Under the pieces are notes generated by a model that was not told where the DNA came from, searched no databases, and was given only the letters and a program-made list of their open reading frames with translations. This document shows positions 31,350 through 39,957 of a stretch of 64,000 nucleotides of DNA, in pieces (positions within the stretch are counted from its first letter, which is position 1; each line of letters begins with the position of its first letter). This DNA is from Streptacidiphilus sp. PB12-B1b (GTDB taxonomy: Bacteria > Actinomycetota > Actinomycetes > Streptomycetales > Streptomycetaceae): the NCBI RefSeq assembly GCF_014084125.1, contig NZ_CP048405.1:6820001-6884000 (forward strand), read 5' to 3'. A program made the translations under genes and the position numbers.

Positions 31350-32498
31350 TCAGCGCTGCTCGGCGGCGCGGCAGCTGCGGTAGAAGTCCTTCCAGTCGTC
31401 GCGCTCGCGCACGACGCTCTCCAGGTACTCGTGCCAGACGAGCCGGTCGGCGGCCGGATCCCGGACGACCGCGCCGAGCAGCCCGGAGGCGACGTCGCCG
31501 GGGCGCAGCACGCCGTCGCCGAAGTGCGCGGCCAGCGCCAGCCCGCTGGTGACGACGGAGATCGCCTCGGCCGTGGACAGGCTGCCCGAGGGCGACTTGA
31601 CCTTGGTGCGGCCGTCGGCGGTGACCCCGTCGCGCAGTTCGCGGAAGACGGTGACCACCCGGCGGATCTCGGCGGAGCCGCTGGGGACCTCGGGCAGCTC
31701 CAGCGAGCGGCCCAGCTCGGTGACGCGCCGGGCGACGATGTCCACCTCGTCCTCCAGCGAGGCGGGCAGCGGCAGCACCACCGTGTTGAAGCGGCGGCGC
31801 AGCGCGCTGGACAGCTCGTTGACGCCCCGGTCGCGGTCGTTGGCGGTGGCTATCAGGTTGAAGCCGCGCACCGCCTGCACCTCCTCGCCCAGCTCGGGTA
31901 TGGGCAGGGTCTTCTCGGAGAGGATGGTGATCAGGGTGTCCTGGACGTCGGCCGGGATGCGGGTGAGCTCCTCGACCCTGGCGGTCATGCCCTCGGCCAT
32001 GGCCCGCATCACCGGGCTCGGCACGAGCGCGCCCCGGCTCGGCCCCTCGGCCAGCAGCCGGGCGTAGTTCCAGCCGTAGCGGATAGCCTCCTCCGGGGTT
32101 CCGGCGGTGCCCTGGACCAGCAGCGTCGAATCGCCGCTGACGGCGGCGGCGAGGTGTTCGGACACCCACGTCTTGGCGGTGCCGGGGACGCCGAGCAGCA
32201 GCAGGGCGCGATCGGTGGCGAGGGTGGTGACGGCGACCTCGACGATGCGGCGCGGGCCCACGTACTTGGGGGTGATCACCGTGCCGTCGGGGAGGGCCCC
32301 GCCGAGCAGGTAGGTGGCCACGGCCCAGGGCGAGAGCCGCCAACGGGCCGGCCGGGGCCGGTCGTCGGCGGCGGCCAGGGCGGCGAGCTCGGCGGCGTAG
32401 GCGGTCTCCGCATGCGGCCGGAGGGCCTCGGCCGGGGTCTCGGCTGGGGCTGTGGCTTGGGCTGGGGCTTCGGCCGCGGGATCGATAGTCGTGGGCAT
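31350..32498 (-). CDS. MoxR-type AAA+ ATPase
   Basis: About 382 residues. Walker A is GVPGTAKT (103-110). The Walker B position reads ARVEELTRIP, with Glu-Glu where most AAA+ have Asp-Glu. Sensor 1 is FNLIATAND (213-221) and the arginine finger region is SALRRRFNTV. MoxR ATPases act as chaperones that insert cofactors or remodel complexes with a VWA partner; that partner is coded two genes on. The ATG at 32498 has GAGGAG five bases upstream. First gene of the leftward arm, divergent from the SWIM gene. The N-terminal 45 residues are low complexity. Confidence 0.9.
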   Translation of the reverse strand: MPTTIDPAAEAPAQATAPAETPAEALRPHAETAYAAELAALAAADDRPRPARWRLSPWAVATYLLGGALPDGTVITPKYVGPRRIVEVAVTTLATDRALLLLGVPGTAKTWVSEHLAAAVSGDSTLLVQGTAGTPEEAIRYGWNYARLLAEGPSRGALVPSPVMRAMAEGMTARVEELTRIPADVQDTLITILSEKTLPIPELGEEVQAVRGFNLIATANDRDRGVNELSSALRRRFNTVVLPLPASLEDEVDIVARRVTELGRSLELPEVPSGSAEIRRVVTVFRELRDGVTADGRTKVKSPSGSLSTAEAISVVTSGLALAAHFGDGVLRPGDVASGLLGAVVRDPAADRLVWHEYLESVVRERDDWKDFYRSCRAAEQR

Positions 32499-32616
32499 GG
32501 CAACTCCTCGGTCCGTAGAGGTGGGGCTGGGTGAGGGGTGAGTGCACGTCAGAAGTCGGCAAAGGGCCCGCGCCGGAGCTCGGCGCTGCCTGCATCCACC
32601 ACTCTGCACCGAGCCA

Positions 32617-32673
32617 CTGACAATCCGTCCCCGAGGCCGAACGGACGGGCGGATCGGCGGGCCGGATTGTCAG
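32617..32673. promoter_or_regulatory. Symmetric 11-bp inverted repeat in the divergent MoxR/SWIM promoter
   Basis: CTGACAATCCG (32617-32627) and its exact complement CGGATTGTCAG (32663-32673) are separated by 35 bp. Each arm, read outward, gives CGGATTGTCAG, in which TTGTCA resembles a -35 hexamer pointing to its own operon. Either a shared regulator or paired identical promoters would coordinate the two arms. Confidence 0.6.
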
Positions 32674-32696
32674 ACCCGCGATCTACGGTCGTGCCC

Positions 32697-34073
32697 ATGG
32701 AGGATCGCTGGACACCGGAGCACGTTCTCTCACTCGCCCCTGACGCCGCGTCACGCAAGGCGGCGTCCAAACTCTCGAGCCCCGGGCCCTGGTCGGGCAC
32801 GGGCTCGGACCACACCGCCCTGTGGGGCCGGTGCCAGGGCAGCGGCGGCACGCCGTACCGGACCGTGGTCGACCTGGCCGGCCCCGCCTACCAGTGCAGC
32901 TGCCCGAGCCGGAAGTTCCCCTGCAAGCACGGGCTGGGCCTGCTGCTGCTCTGGGCCGCGCACGGCACCGGACAGGCGCCCACCCCCGACTGGGCCACCG
33001 AGTGGCTCGACGCCCGCCGGGAGAAGGACCGGCAGAAGGCCGAGCGCAGCGCCGAGCAGGCGGCGGGCACGGCCGCGCCCGACGACGCAGCGCAGCTCGC
33101 CGCGTCCAAACGGCTGGCCCGCCGGGCCGAGCGGGTCGCAGCCGGGGCCGCCGAGCTGCAGTCGCGCCTGGCCGACCAGCTGCGCGGCGGCCTCGCCGAC
33201 GCCCCCGGCCACGGGCCGTCCGCCTGGTCCGACGTCGCCGCCCGGATGATCGACGCCCAGGCCCCCGGCCTGGCCGCGCGCGCCCGGGAGCTGGGCCTGG
33301 TGCCCGCGTCCGGTCCGGGCTGGCCCGGCCGGCTGCTGGAGGAGTACGGCCTGCTGCACCTGCTGGCCTGCGGCTACCGCCGGGTGGACGCACTGCCGGA
33401 GCCGCTGGCGGCGACGGTCAGGGCCCGGGTCGGCTTCACCTCCGACACCGCCGAAGTGCTGCGCGGGCCGCGGGTACGCGACCGCTGGCTGGTCCTGGGC
33501 AGCAGCGACAGCACCGACGACCGGCTGACGACCCGGCGGATCTGGCTGCGCGGCAGCGGCAGCGGACAGCCCGCGCTGCTGCTGTCGTTCGGCCGCCCCG
33601 GGACCGCCCCCGACCTGGCCCTGCCCACCGGGCTGTTGATCGACGCCGAGCTGGCCTACCACCCCGGCGCGCGCCCGCTGCGGGCGGCGCTCGGCACCCG
33701 CTTCTCCGCCCCGGCCGCCCCGCCCGCCGACGAGGCCGTCCCGCCCGGCCTGAGCCTGGACGCCGCGCTGGACGCCTACGGGCAGGCCCTGGGCGACGAC
33801 CCCTGGCTGCAGTCCTGGCCGGTGGTGCTGGAGCGGGTGGTCCCGCTGCCGGGCGCCCTGGGCTGGGAGCTCGCCGACCACAACGGCCCGACCCCGACGG
33901 CGATACCGGTGGACCGGCGGGGCACGCCCGACTCCGGGCTGTGGCGGCTCGCCGCGGCCTCCGGAGGCCGCCCGCTGACGGTCTTCGGGGAGTGCGGGCA
34001 CCGGGGCTTCACCCCGATCACCGCCTGGTACACCGACGACACCCGTATCCGCACCCTGGGGGTGACCGCATGA
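32697..34073 (+). CDS. SWIM zinc-finger protein
   Basis: About 458 residues. The SWIM motif is YQCSCPSRKFPCKHGLGLLL (C67, C69, C76, H78; CxC-x6-CxH), a zinc site used for DNA or protein binding. A charged helical stretch follows (REKDRQKAERSAEQAA, SKRLARRAERVAAGAAEL), then a C-terminal beta-rich half without known motifs. It heads the rightward arm and is coupled to DUF5691 by an ATGA overlap. I chose the ATG at 32697; a GTG two codons upstream is possible. No strong ribosome site, so perhaps weakly translated or leaderless. Confidence 0.85.
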   Translation: MEDRWTPEHVLSLAPDAASRKAASKLSSPGPWSGTGSDHTALWGRCQGSGGTPYRTVVDLAGPAYQCSCPSRKFPCKHGLGLLLLWAAHGTGQAPTPDWATEWLDARREKDRQKAERSAEQAAGTAAPDDAAQLAASKRLARRAERVAAGAAELQSRLADQLRGGLADAPGHGPSAWSDVAARMIDAQAPGLAARARELGLVPASGPGWPGRLLEEYGLLHLLACGYRRVDALPEPLAATVRARVGFTSDTAEVLRGPRVRDRWLVLGSSDSTDDRLTTRRIWLRGSGSGQPALLLSFGRPGTAPDLALPTGLLIDAELAYHPGARPLRAALGTRFSAPAAPPADEAVPPGLSLDAALDAYGQALGDDPWLQSWPVVLERVVPLPGALGWELADHNGPTPTAIPVDRRGTPDSGLWRLAAASGGRPLTVFGECGHRGFTPITAWYTDDTRIRTLGVTA

Positions 34074-35620
34074 CGCACGCACCGGAACCGACCCTGGACC
34101 GGCCCACGGACTCCTGGTCCGACCTGGTTACCGCCGCACTCCTCGGCACCGACCGGCGGCCCGTCGCCGACCTGCTCGACCAGGCCGCGCTCCAGGCGGT
34201 GGCCCGCCGCGCCGGGCTGCGGCCGGGGCCCGCCTCCCCGCTCCCGGCCGCCGCACCGGCCGACGCCCGCCCCGCGCTGCCCGAGGCCGCCCGGCTGCGG
34301 CTGGGCATGCTGCTGCCGCCCCGCGGCGGGAGCGGCTCGACCGGCGCGGGCGGCTACTCGGGCAGCAGCTCGAGCGGCGGCTCGGGCAGTCTGGCCAACC
34401 TCAACGAACTGCTCCCGCAGTGGCTCGCCGACGCCGACCGCCACGGCTACCGCTGCCCCGCCGAGCTGGTGCCGCCGCTGCTGGACGCCGCCCGCGTCCG
34501 CAGCGAGCTGCGCGCCGACGCGGTCGCCCTGGCCGGGCCGCTCGGCTACTGGCTGGCGCACCGCAACCCCGACTGGCGCTACGTCCTGCGGACCCCGCTG
34601 CCCGACGAGGGCCTGCCGGAACCCGACCGGCAGCTGTGGCAGGAGGGCCTGTTCGCCGAGCGCGTCACGCACCTCACCCGGCTGCGCCGACGCGACCCGG
34701 CTACGGCGCTGGAGCTGCTGCGGAGCACCTGGTCCAGCGAGCGGGCCGAGGACCGGCTGCTGTTCCTGGACGCCCTGCAGGAGGGCCTGGGCGCCGAGGA
34801 CGAGCCGTTCCTGGAGGCGGCCCTGAGCGACCGCGCCAAGAACGTCCGGCTCACCGCCGCCGAACTGCTGTCGACCCTGCCCGGCTCGGCGCTGGCCCGG
34901 CGGATGGCCCAACGTGCCCTGGCCTGCGTGGTTCTCAGCGGGACCGCGGACGGGCCACGGCTGACCGTCCATCCGCCCACCGCCTGCGACGCGGCCATGC
35001 AGCGGGACGGCATCGCCGCCGCCTCGCCCACCGGCCGCGCCGACCGGGCGTTCTGGCTCGGCGAGATCGTCGCCGCCACCCCGCTGGACGCCTGGACCGG
35101 CGCGTACGGATCGCCGGACGAGCTGCTCGCCCTGCCGGTGTCGGACGCCTGGCAGCAGGACCTGCGGGACGCCTGGGCCCGGGCGGCCGTCCGGCAGGGG
35201 GATGCCCGCTGGGCGCGGGCACTGCTGGCGCTGCCCGCCGAGGACTCCATACCGGTCGGCAGCGCGGCCAAGCTGCTGGCCGTCCTGGGGCCGGAGGAGC
35301 GGGCGGACTGGACCACGGGGTTCCTGGCCGGCCACGGGCTGGCGGACGCCTTCCAACTGCTGGTGGCCTGCACCGCGCCCTGGCCGCAGCCGCTGGGCCG
35401 GGCGGTGCTGGGCGCACTGGCGCAGGTCGCCGCGGCGGGCGGCTACCCGTGGAGCCACAGCGGGGTGATCGGCGTCGCCGAGCGGTCGCTCCCGCCGGAG
35501 GCGGCGGCCGAGCTCGCGGCCCTCGCCGAGGGGGCCGTCCCGGCCTGGTCCGAGACCTTCACCCGCCTCGGCGCCACCCTGCACCTGCGCGCCACCATGC
35601 TCGCCGAACTCCAGCCCTGA
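34070..35620 (+). CDS. DUF5691 family protein
   Basis: About 516 residues, mainly alpha-helical, with HEAT-like segments (PFLEAALSDRAKNVRLTAAE, LLSTLPGSALARRMAQRAL). A serine/glycine-rich linker lies near residues 84-105. The family is regularly seen with SWIM, MoxR and VWA proteins. Function is unknown; the repeats suggest a scaffold that binds protein or nucleic acid. Its ATG overlaps the stop of the SWIM gene. The stop codon lies in the arm of a terminator shared with the convergent mutase subunit. Confidence 0.8.
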   Translation: MTHAPEPTLDRPTDSWSDLVTAALLGTDRRPVADLLDQAALQAVARRAGLRPGPASPLPAAAPADARPALPEAARLRLGMLLPPRGGSGSTGAGGYSGSSSSGGSGSLANLNELLPQWLADADRHGYRCPAELVPPLLDAARVRSELRADAVALAGPLGYWLAHRNPDWRYVLRTPLPDEGLPEPDRQLWQEGLFAERVTHLTRLRRRDPATALELLRSTWSSERAEDRLLFLDALQEGLGAEDEPFLEAALSDRAKNVRLTAAELLSTLPGSALARRMAQRALACVVLSGTADGPRLTVHPPTACDAAMQRDGIAAASPTGRADRAFWLGEIVAATPLDAWTGAYGSPDELLALPVSDAWQQDLRDAWARAAVRQGDARWARALLALPAEDSIPVGSAAKLLAVLGPEERADWTTGFLAGHGLADAFQLLVACTAPWPQPLGRAVLGALAQVAAAGGYPWSHSGVIGVAERSLPPEAAAELAALAEGAVPAWSETFTRLGATLHLRATMLAELQP

Positions 35621-35650
35621 CCCCGGGAGCCCAGGCCCCGGGGGGTCAGG
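35616..35650. terminator. Bidirectional terminator whose arms hold both stop codons
   Basis: The 9-bp stem CCTGACCCC (35616-35624) pairs with GGGGTCAGG (35642-35650). The TGA of the plus-strand DUF5691 gene is in the left arm, and the stop of the minus-strand B12-binding gene is in the right arm. Confidence 0.7.
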
Positions 35651-36053
35651 CCGCGCCGCGCAGGTTGCCCTCCACCCACGCCACCACGTCGCGCGTGGAC
35701 GCCCCGGGCGTGAAGATCTCGGCTACGCCGAGGTCCTTGAGGAGGGGGATGTCGTCGTCGGGGATGATGCCGCCGCCGAAGACCTTGATGTCGGCCGCGT
35801 CGCGCTCGCGGAGCAGGGCGACGACCTTGGCGCAGAGCGTCATGTGCGCGCCGGAGAGGATGGACAGGCCGATGCCGTCCGCGTCCTCCTGGATCGCGGT
35901 GTCGACGATCTGCTCCGGGGTCTGGTGCAGGCCGGTGTAGATGACCTCCATACCCGCGTCGCGCAGGGCGCGGGCGATCACCTTCGCGCCCCGGTCGTGG
36001 CCGTCCAGGCCCGGCTTGGCCACCACCACGCGGATCGGTCCGGACACGCCCAT
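35646..36053 (-). CDS. icmB: Cobalamin-binding small subunit of an acyl-CoA mutase (IcmB-like)
   Basis: About 135 residues, the size of the isobutyryl-CoA mutase small subunit. The B12-binding fold shows [19 protein letters not shown] with the DxHxxG motif that gives the cobalt-ligating histidine, GLSILSGAH, and [12 protein letters not shown]. It would pair with a separate large (IcmA-type) subunit to interconvert isobutyryl-CoA and butyryl-CoA, or serve a related mutase; no large subunit is coded here. The ATG at 36053 has GGAGG five bases upstream. Symbol assigned by size and similarity to the known IcmB type. Confidence 0.8.
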   Translation of the reverse strand: MGVSGPIRVVVAKPGLDGHDRGAKVIARALRDAGMEVIYTGLHQTPEQIVDTAIQEDADGIGLSILSGAHMTLCAKVVALLRERDAADIKVFGGGIIPDDDIPLLKDLGVAEIFTPGASTRDVVAWVEGNLRGAA

Positions 36054-36385
36054 CGCTGCCTCCTGCGTAAGAGCGGGCTGTCCACGCCGGACACCCGCGT
36101 CCACTTCATCTCTACGGCTCTGCACTTCTACCGCCCTGCGCGCCCGACGTTAACAGGCGTTCGCGTCCGGCGGACGAACGTTATCGCCACTGGCCGCCGA
36201 ACGCCGTTTCGAGGCCCCCAGCGAGGGGAGAATCACACCAGAACGATCGTTCACTGCGTGCGGGAGCCAGAGCCGCACAGCATCCACCCGGAAGTCCGCC
36301 GACGCCGCCCGGCGCGGTGCGCCCCCCTGTCCGCGTACGGGCCGTCCACCCGCCTCCGTGCGCCAGCGCCTGGGAGTCCGGAGCC
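36054..36385. other. Divergent intergenic region with LexA-like dyad
   Basis: About 332 bp without a gene. It holds an imperfect dyad CGTTCG...CGAACG (36158-36180), GTTAACAGG just upstream of it, and the perfect palindrome GAACGATCGTTC (36241-36252), which matches the GAAC-N4-GTTC core of actinobacterial LexA boxes. I checked for a cobalamin riboswitch upstream of the B12-binding gene and did not find one. Confidence 0.4.
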
Positions 36386-37207
36386 GTGAGCCTGCCCCTG
36401 CGTCGCACCCTGTGCGACACGTCCGCCGTCGTCCGCACCGCCGCCGTGGAGGCCGCCGCCCTCGCCGGGCACCTGCTGCTGTACCCGTCCGGCCTGGGGC
36501 CCGAGCCCTGGCCGGAGTGGCCGCCCCCGCCCGGCTGCGGGCACGCCGCGACGGGACGGCCGCACGGCCCGGTCCTGCTGCTGCACGGCCTGTTCGACAA
36601 CCGGGCCGTGTTCCTCCCGCTGCGGCGCTCGCTGCGCGCCCACGGCCACCGGCATGTGCACGCGGTCAACCACGGCCCGCTGGCCGGGGACGTCCATGAC
36701 GCGGCCGTGCGCTTCGCCACCCTGGTGGTGCGGGCCCGGGACGCCTACGGCGGCGAGCGGGTGGGCGTGGTCGGCCACAGCCTGGGCGGCCTGATCGCGC
36801 GTTACTACGTGCAGCGACTGGGCGGCGACGAGCATGTGCACACCGTGGTCACGCTGGGCACACCGCACCAGGGCACCCGCAGTGCGCTGCTGCTGCCGGT
36901 GCTGCCGAGCGCCCGTCAACTGCTGCCGGGCAGCCCGGTGCTGGCGGCGCTGGATTCGCCCGCGCCCGGCTGCGGCACCCGGTTCCTGGTGTTCTGGGGC
37001 GACCGCGACCCGCTGGTCCTGCCGTCGGGCAACGGTCGGCTGCACCACCCGGACCTGCTGGTGGAGAACGTCCGGGTGCCCGGCGCGGGCCATCTGGAGC
37101 TGACGGTCCACCCCGGGGTACTGGCCCGGGCCGGCCGGGCGCTCGCCGAGGCGGTCGAGGCCGACCGCCCCGGCGCGCCGGGTCCGGACACGCTGTTGAG
37201 CGCCTGA
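36386..37207 (+). CDS. Alpha/beta hydrolase, lipase-like
   Basis: About 273 residues. Oxyanion-hole strand VLLLHGLFDNRAVF, nucleophile elbow GVVGHSLGGLIARYY (Ser), VVTLGTPHQGT typical of lipases, an Asp in FLVFWGDRDPLV, and the catalytic His in GAGHLEL. Substrate unknown; the TPHQG stretch fits a triacylglycerol lipase or esterase. No clear signal peptide. I start at GTG 36386 (GGGAG nine bases upstream); a GTG at 36317 would add 23 residues. Convergent with the helicase gene, 4 bp apart. Confidence 0.85.
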   Translation: MSLPLRRTLCDTSAVVRTAAVEAAALAGHLLLYPSGLGPEPWPEWPPPPGCGHAATGRPHGPVLLLHGLFDNRAVFLPLRRSLRAHGHRHVHAVNHGPLAGDVHDAAVRFATLVVRARDAYGGERVGVVGHSLGGLIARYYVQRLGGDEHVHTVVTLGTPHQGTRSALLLPVLPSARQLLPGSPVLAALDSPAPGCGTRFLVFWGDRDPLVLPSGNGRLHHPDLLVENVRVPGAGHLELTVHPGVLARAGRALAEAVEADRPGAPGPDTLLSA

Positions 37208-37211
37208 CGGG

Positions 37212-39818
37212 TCAGAGCTTCTCCACCGGCGCGTAGCGCAGCAGGAGCTGCTTGACGCCTTCGGAGCCGAAATCGATGCTGGCCTTGGCGTCGTCGGCCG
37301 GTCCGGAGACGGCGACGACCGTGCCGAGGCCGAAGCGGTCGTGGGTGACCCGGTCGCCGACGGCGAGCGAGACCATTGGACGGTCCTTCATCCGGCCCGC
37401 GTTCTTGCCCCAGCCCGCCGGGGCCTGCCGCTTGCCCGAGCCGCCGAAGCCGCCGCCCAAGCCGCCGGACGAGCCGAAGCCGCCGCGCGCCGAGGGGGAG
37501 GCCGACGCCGCCGAGCGCTTCTCGTCGACCAGCGTCGCCGGGATCTCCTCCAGGAAGCGGGAGGCCGGGTTGTACGAGGGCTGGCCCCAGGCGCTGCGCA
37601 GCACGGCCCGGGAGACGTACAGCCGCTCGCGGGCGCGGGTCAGCCCGACGTACGCCAGTCGGCGCTCCTCCTCCAGCTCCTTGGGCTGGCCGAGGGCGCG
37701 CAGGTGCGGGAAGACGCCGTCCTCCATGCCGGTGAGGAAGACCACCGGGAATTCCAGGCCCTTGGCGGTGTGCAGGGTCATCAGCGTGATGACGCCCTTG
37801 CTCTCGCCGGTCCCGTCGTCGTCCGGGATCTGGTCGGAGTCGGCGACCAGGGCGACCCGCTCCAGGAACCCGGCGAGGCCGGTCGCCACCGGCTCGGCGT
37901 CCGCCTCCGCCTCCGCATCGCCCTCGGCAGGCTCGGCGGCGGCCTCCAGCTGCTCGAACTCCAGTGCCACAGCGGCGAGTTCCTGGAGGTTCTCGACCCG
38001 GGTCTCGTCCTGCGGATCGGTCGACGCCTGGAGTTCGGCCAGGTAGCCGGTCTCCTCCAGGACGGCTTCCAGCACGGCGGCGGCGCCCGCGCCCGAGTCC
38101 ACCACGCCACGCAGCTTGGCCAGCAGCTCATTGAACTTCTTGACCGCGTTGACCGAGCGCGCGGCCATGCCGTACGCCTCGTCCACCCGGCGGAGCGCCT
38201 CCGCGAAGGAGATCCGCTCGCGCTGCGCCAGTGCGTCGATCATGGCCTCGGCGCGGTCGCCGATGCCGCGCTTGGGGACGTTGAGGATGCGCCGCAGCGG
38301 CACGGTGTCCTCGGGGTTGGCCAGCACCCGCAGGTACGCCAAGACGTCCCGGACCTCCTTGCGCTCGTAGAAGCGCACCCCGCCGACGACCTTGTAGGGC
38401 AGGCCGACCCGGATGAACACCTCCTCGAACACCCGGGACTGGGCGTTGGTGCGGTAGAACACGGCCACGTCGCCCGGCCGGGCGTCGCCCGCGTCGCAGA
38501 GCCGGTCCACCTCGTCGGCGACGAACTGGGCCTCGCCGTGCTCGTCGTCGGCGACGTAGGCGACGATCCGGCTGCCGTCCGCGCCCGCCGTCCACAGGTT
38601 CTTGGCCCGGCGGTTGGTGTTGCGCTCGATCACCGCGTTGGCGGCGCTGAGGATGGTCTGGGTGGAGCGGTAGTTCTGCTCCAGCAGGATCGTCGTGGCG
38701 TTCGGGTAGTCCTCCTCGAAGTCGAGGATGTTGCGGATGGTCGCGCCGCGGAAGGCGTAGATCGACTGGTCCGCGTCACCGACCACGCACAGCTCCGCCG
38801 GGGGCACCGTGGCCAGTCCGGCGGCGGCCGGATTGACGAAGTCGCCGTCCGCCGTCATCTTCGGCGCGGAACCGGCCGCGCCCCCGCTCAACTCCCTGAC
38901 CAGCATGTACTGGGCGTGGTTGGTGTCCTGGTACTCGTCCACCAGGATGTGCCGGAAGCGCCGGCGGTAGTGCTCGGCGACGTCCGGGAACGCCTGCAGC
39001 AGGTGCACGGTGGTCATGATGATGTCGTCGAAGTCCAGCGCGTTGGCCTCGCGCAGCCGCCGCTGGTAGAGCGCGTACGCCTCGGCGAGCTTGCGCTCCA
39101 TCGGGTTCTCGGCCCGGGCGGCGAAGGTCTCCTCGTCGATCAGCTCGTTCTTGAGGTTGGACACCTTGGCGGTGAACGACTTCGGCGGGAACTGCTTGGG
39201 GTCCAGGTCCAGATCCCGGCAGCACAGCGCCATCAGCCGCTGCGAGTCCGCCGAGTCGTAGATGGAGAAGCTGGAGGTGAAGCCGAGCTGCTTGCTCTCC
39301 CGGCGCAGGATGCGCACGCAGGCGCTGTGGAAGGTGGACACCCACATCGCCTTGGCACGCGGGCCCACCAGGTCGGCGACGCGCTCCCGCATCTCGCCGG
39401 CGGCCTTGTTGGTGAAGGTGATCGCCAGGATCTCCCCCGGCTGCACCCGGCGCGCGGCCAGCAGGTAGGCGATGCGGTGGGTCAGCACCCGGGTCTTGCC
39501 CGAGCCGGCCCCGGCGACGATGAGCAGCGGCGATCCCGCGTGGACGACGGCCTCCCGCTGCTGCGGGTTCATCCCGTCCAGCAGCTGCGCCGGGTCGGTG
39601 ACCGTGCGCGCCGCGCCGTCGCGGTGGTAGGCGTCCCGGTCGGGCACGGGCACGTCGAAGCGGCCCGAGAACAGGTCGGCGGGCAGCTCCTCCTCGTAGG
39701 GGGCGTGCTCGTCCGGGGCGTACTCGGGGACGTCGTGGTAGGCGGCATCGCCGACCGGCGGCTGCGTGGCGGTGGCGTCCAGACCGGGCAGGGGGATGTC
39801 GTCAAAGAGGCTGCTCAT
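37212..39818 (-). CDS. pcrA: ATP-dependent DNA helicase, UvrD/PcrA type
   Basis: About 868 residues. Superfamily 1A motifs are complete: LNPQQREAV-type Q-motif, Walker A AGAGSGKTRVL, Ia TFTNKAAGEM, Walker B VDEYQDTN, III GDADQSIYAFRGA, IV EQNYRSTQ, V TLHTAKGLEFPVVF and VI YVGLTRARERL. The N-terminal 100 residues are an acidic extension common in actinobacterial PcrA. A glycine-rich linker and a Tudor-like tail (VAVGDRVTHDRFGLGTVV) that binds RNA polymerase in PcrA end the protein. It unwinds DNA 3' to 5' in repair and conflict resolution. The start is ATG 39818; no strong ribosome site. Confidence 0.93.
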   Translation of the reverse strand: MSSLFDDIPLPGLDATATQPPVGDAAYHDVPEYAPDEHAPYEEELPADLFSGRFDVPVPDRDAYHRDGAARTVTDPAQLLDGMNPQQREAVVHAGSPLLIVAGAGSGKTRVLTHRIAYLLAARRVQPGEILAITFTNKAAGEMRERVADLVGPRAKAMWVSTFHSACVRILRRESKQLGFTSSFSIYDSADSQRLMALCCRDLDLDPKQFPPKSFTAKVSNLKNELIDEETFAARAENPMERKLAEAYALYQRRLREANALDFDDIIMTTVHLLQAFPDVAEHYRRRFRHILVDEYQDTNHAQYMLVRELSGGAAGSAPKMTADGDFVNPAAAGLATVPPAELCVVGDADQSIYAFRGATIRNILDFEEDYPNATTILLEQNYRSTQTILSAANAVIERNTNRRAKNLWTAGADGSRIVAYVADDEHGEAQFVADEVDRLCDAGDARPGDVAVFYRTNAQSRVFEEVFIRVGLPYKVVGGVRFYERKEVRDVLAYLRVLANPEDTVPLRRILNVPKRGIGDRAEAMIDALAQRERISFAEALRRVDEAYGMAARSVNAVKKFNELLAKLRGVVDSGAGAAAVLEAVLEETGYLAELQASTDPQDETRVENLQELAAVALEFEQLEAAAEPAEGDAEAEADAEPVATGLAGFLERVALVADSDQIPDDDGTGESKGVITLMTLHTAKGLEFPVVFLTGMEDGVFPHLRALGQPKELEEERRLAYVGLTRARERLYVSRAVLRSAWGQPSYNPASRFLEEIPATLVDEKRSAASASPSARGGFGSSGGLGGGFGGSGKRQAPAGWGKNAGRMKDRPMVSLAVGDRVTHDRFGLGTVVAVSGPADDAKASIDFGSEGVKQLLLRYAPVEKL

Positions 39819-39957
39819 CGTCACCGAGTCTAGGGCGCTGCACCGACAGCCTTGGCCGGAACCGGCAGACCGGGGCCCGGGCCCGCACCAGGGGGCGGGC
39901 CCCGGCGGACGGAAATGAAGCGGACAGGGCAGGCCGGGCGGCGCTACCGTCGCCGGA

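Noticed and set aside
36054-36250. GCCACTG (36186-36192), like a B12-box, near the cobalamin-binding gene
   Set aside because: It is on the strand opposite to that gene and no other part of a cobalamin riboswitch is present.
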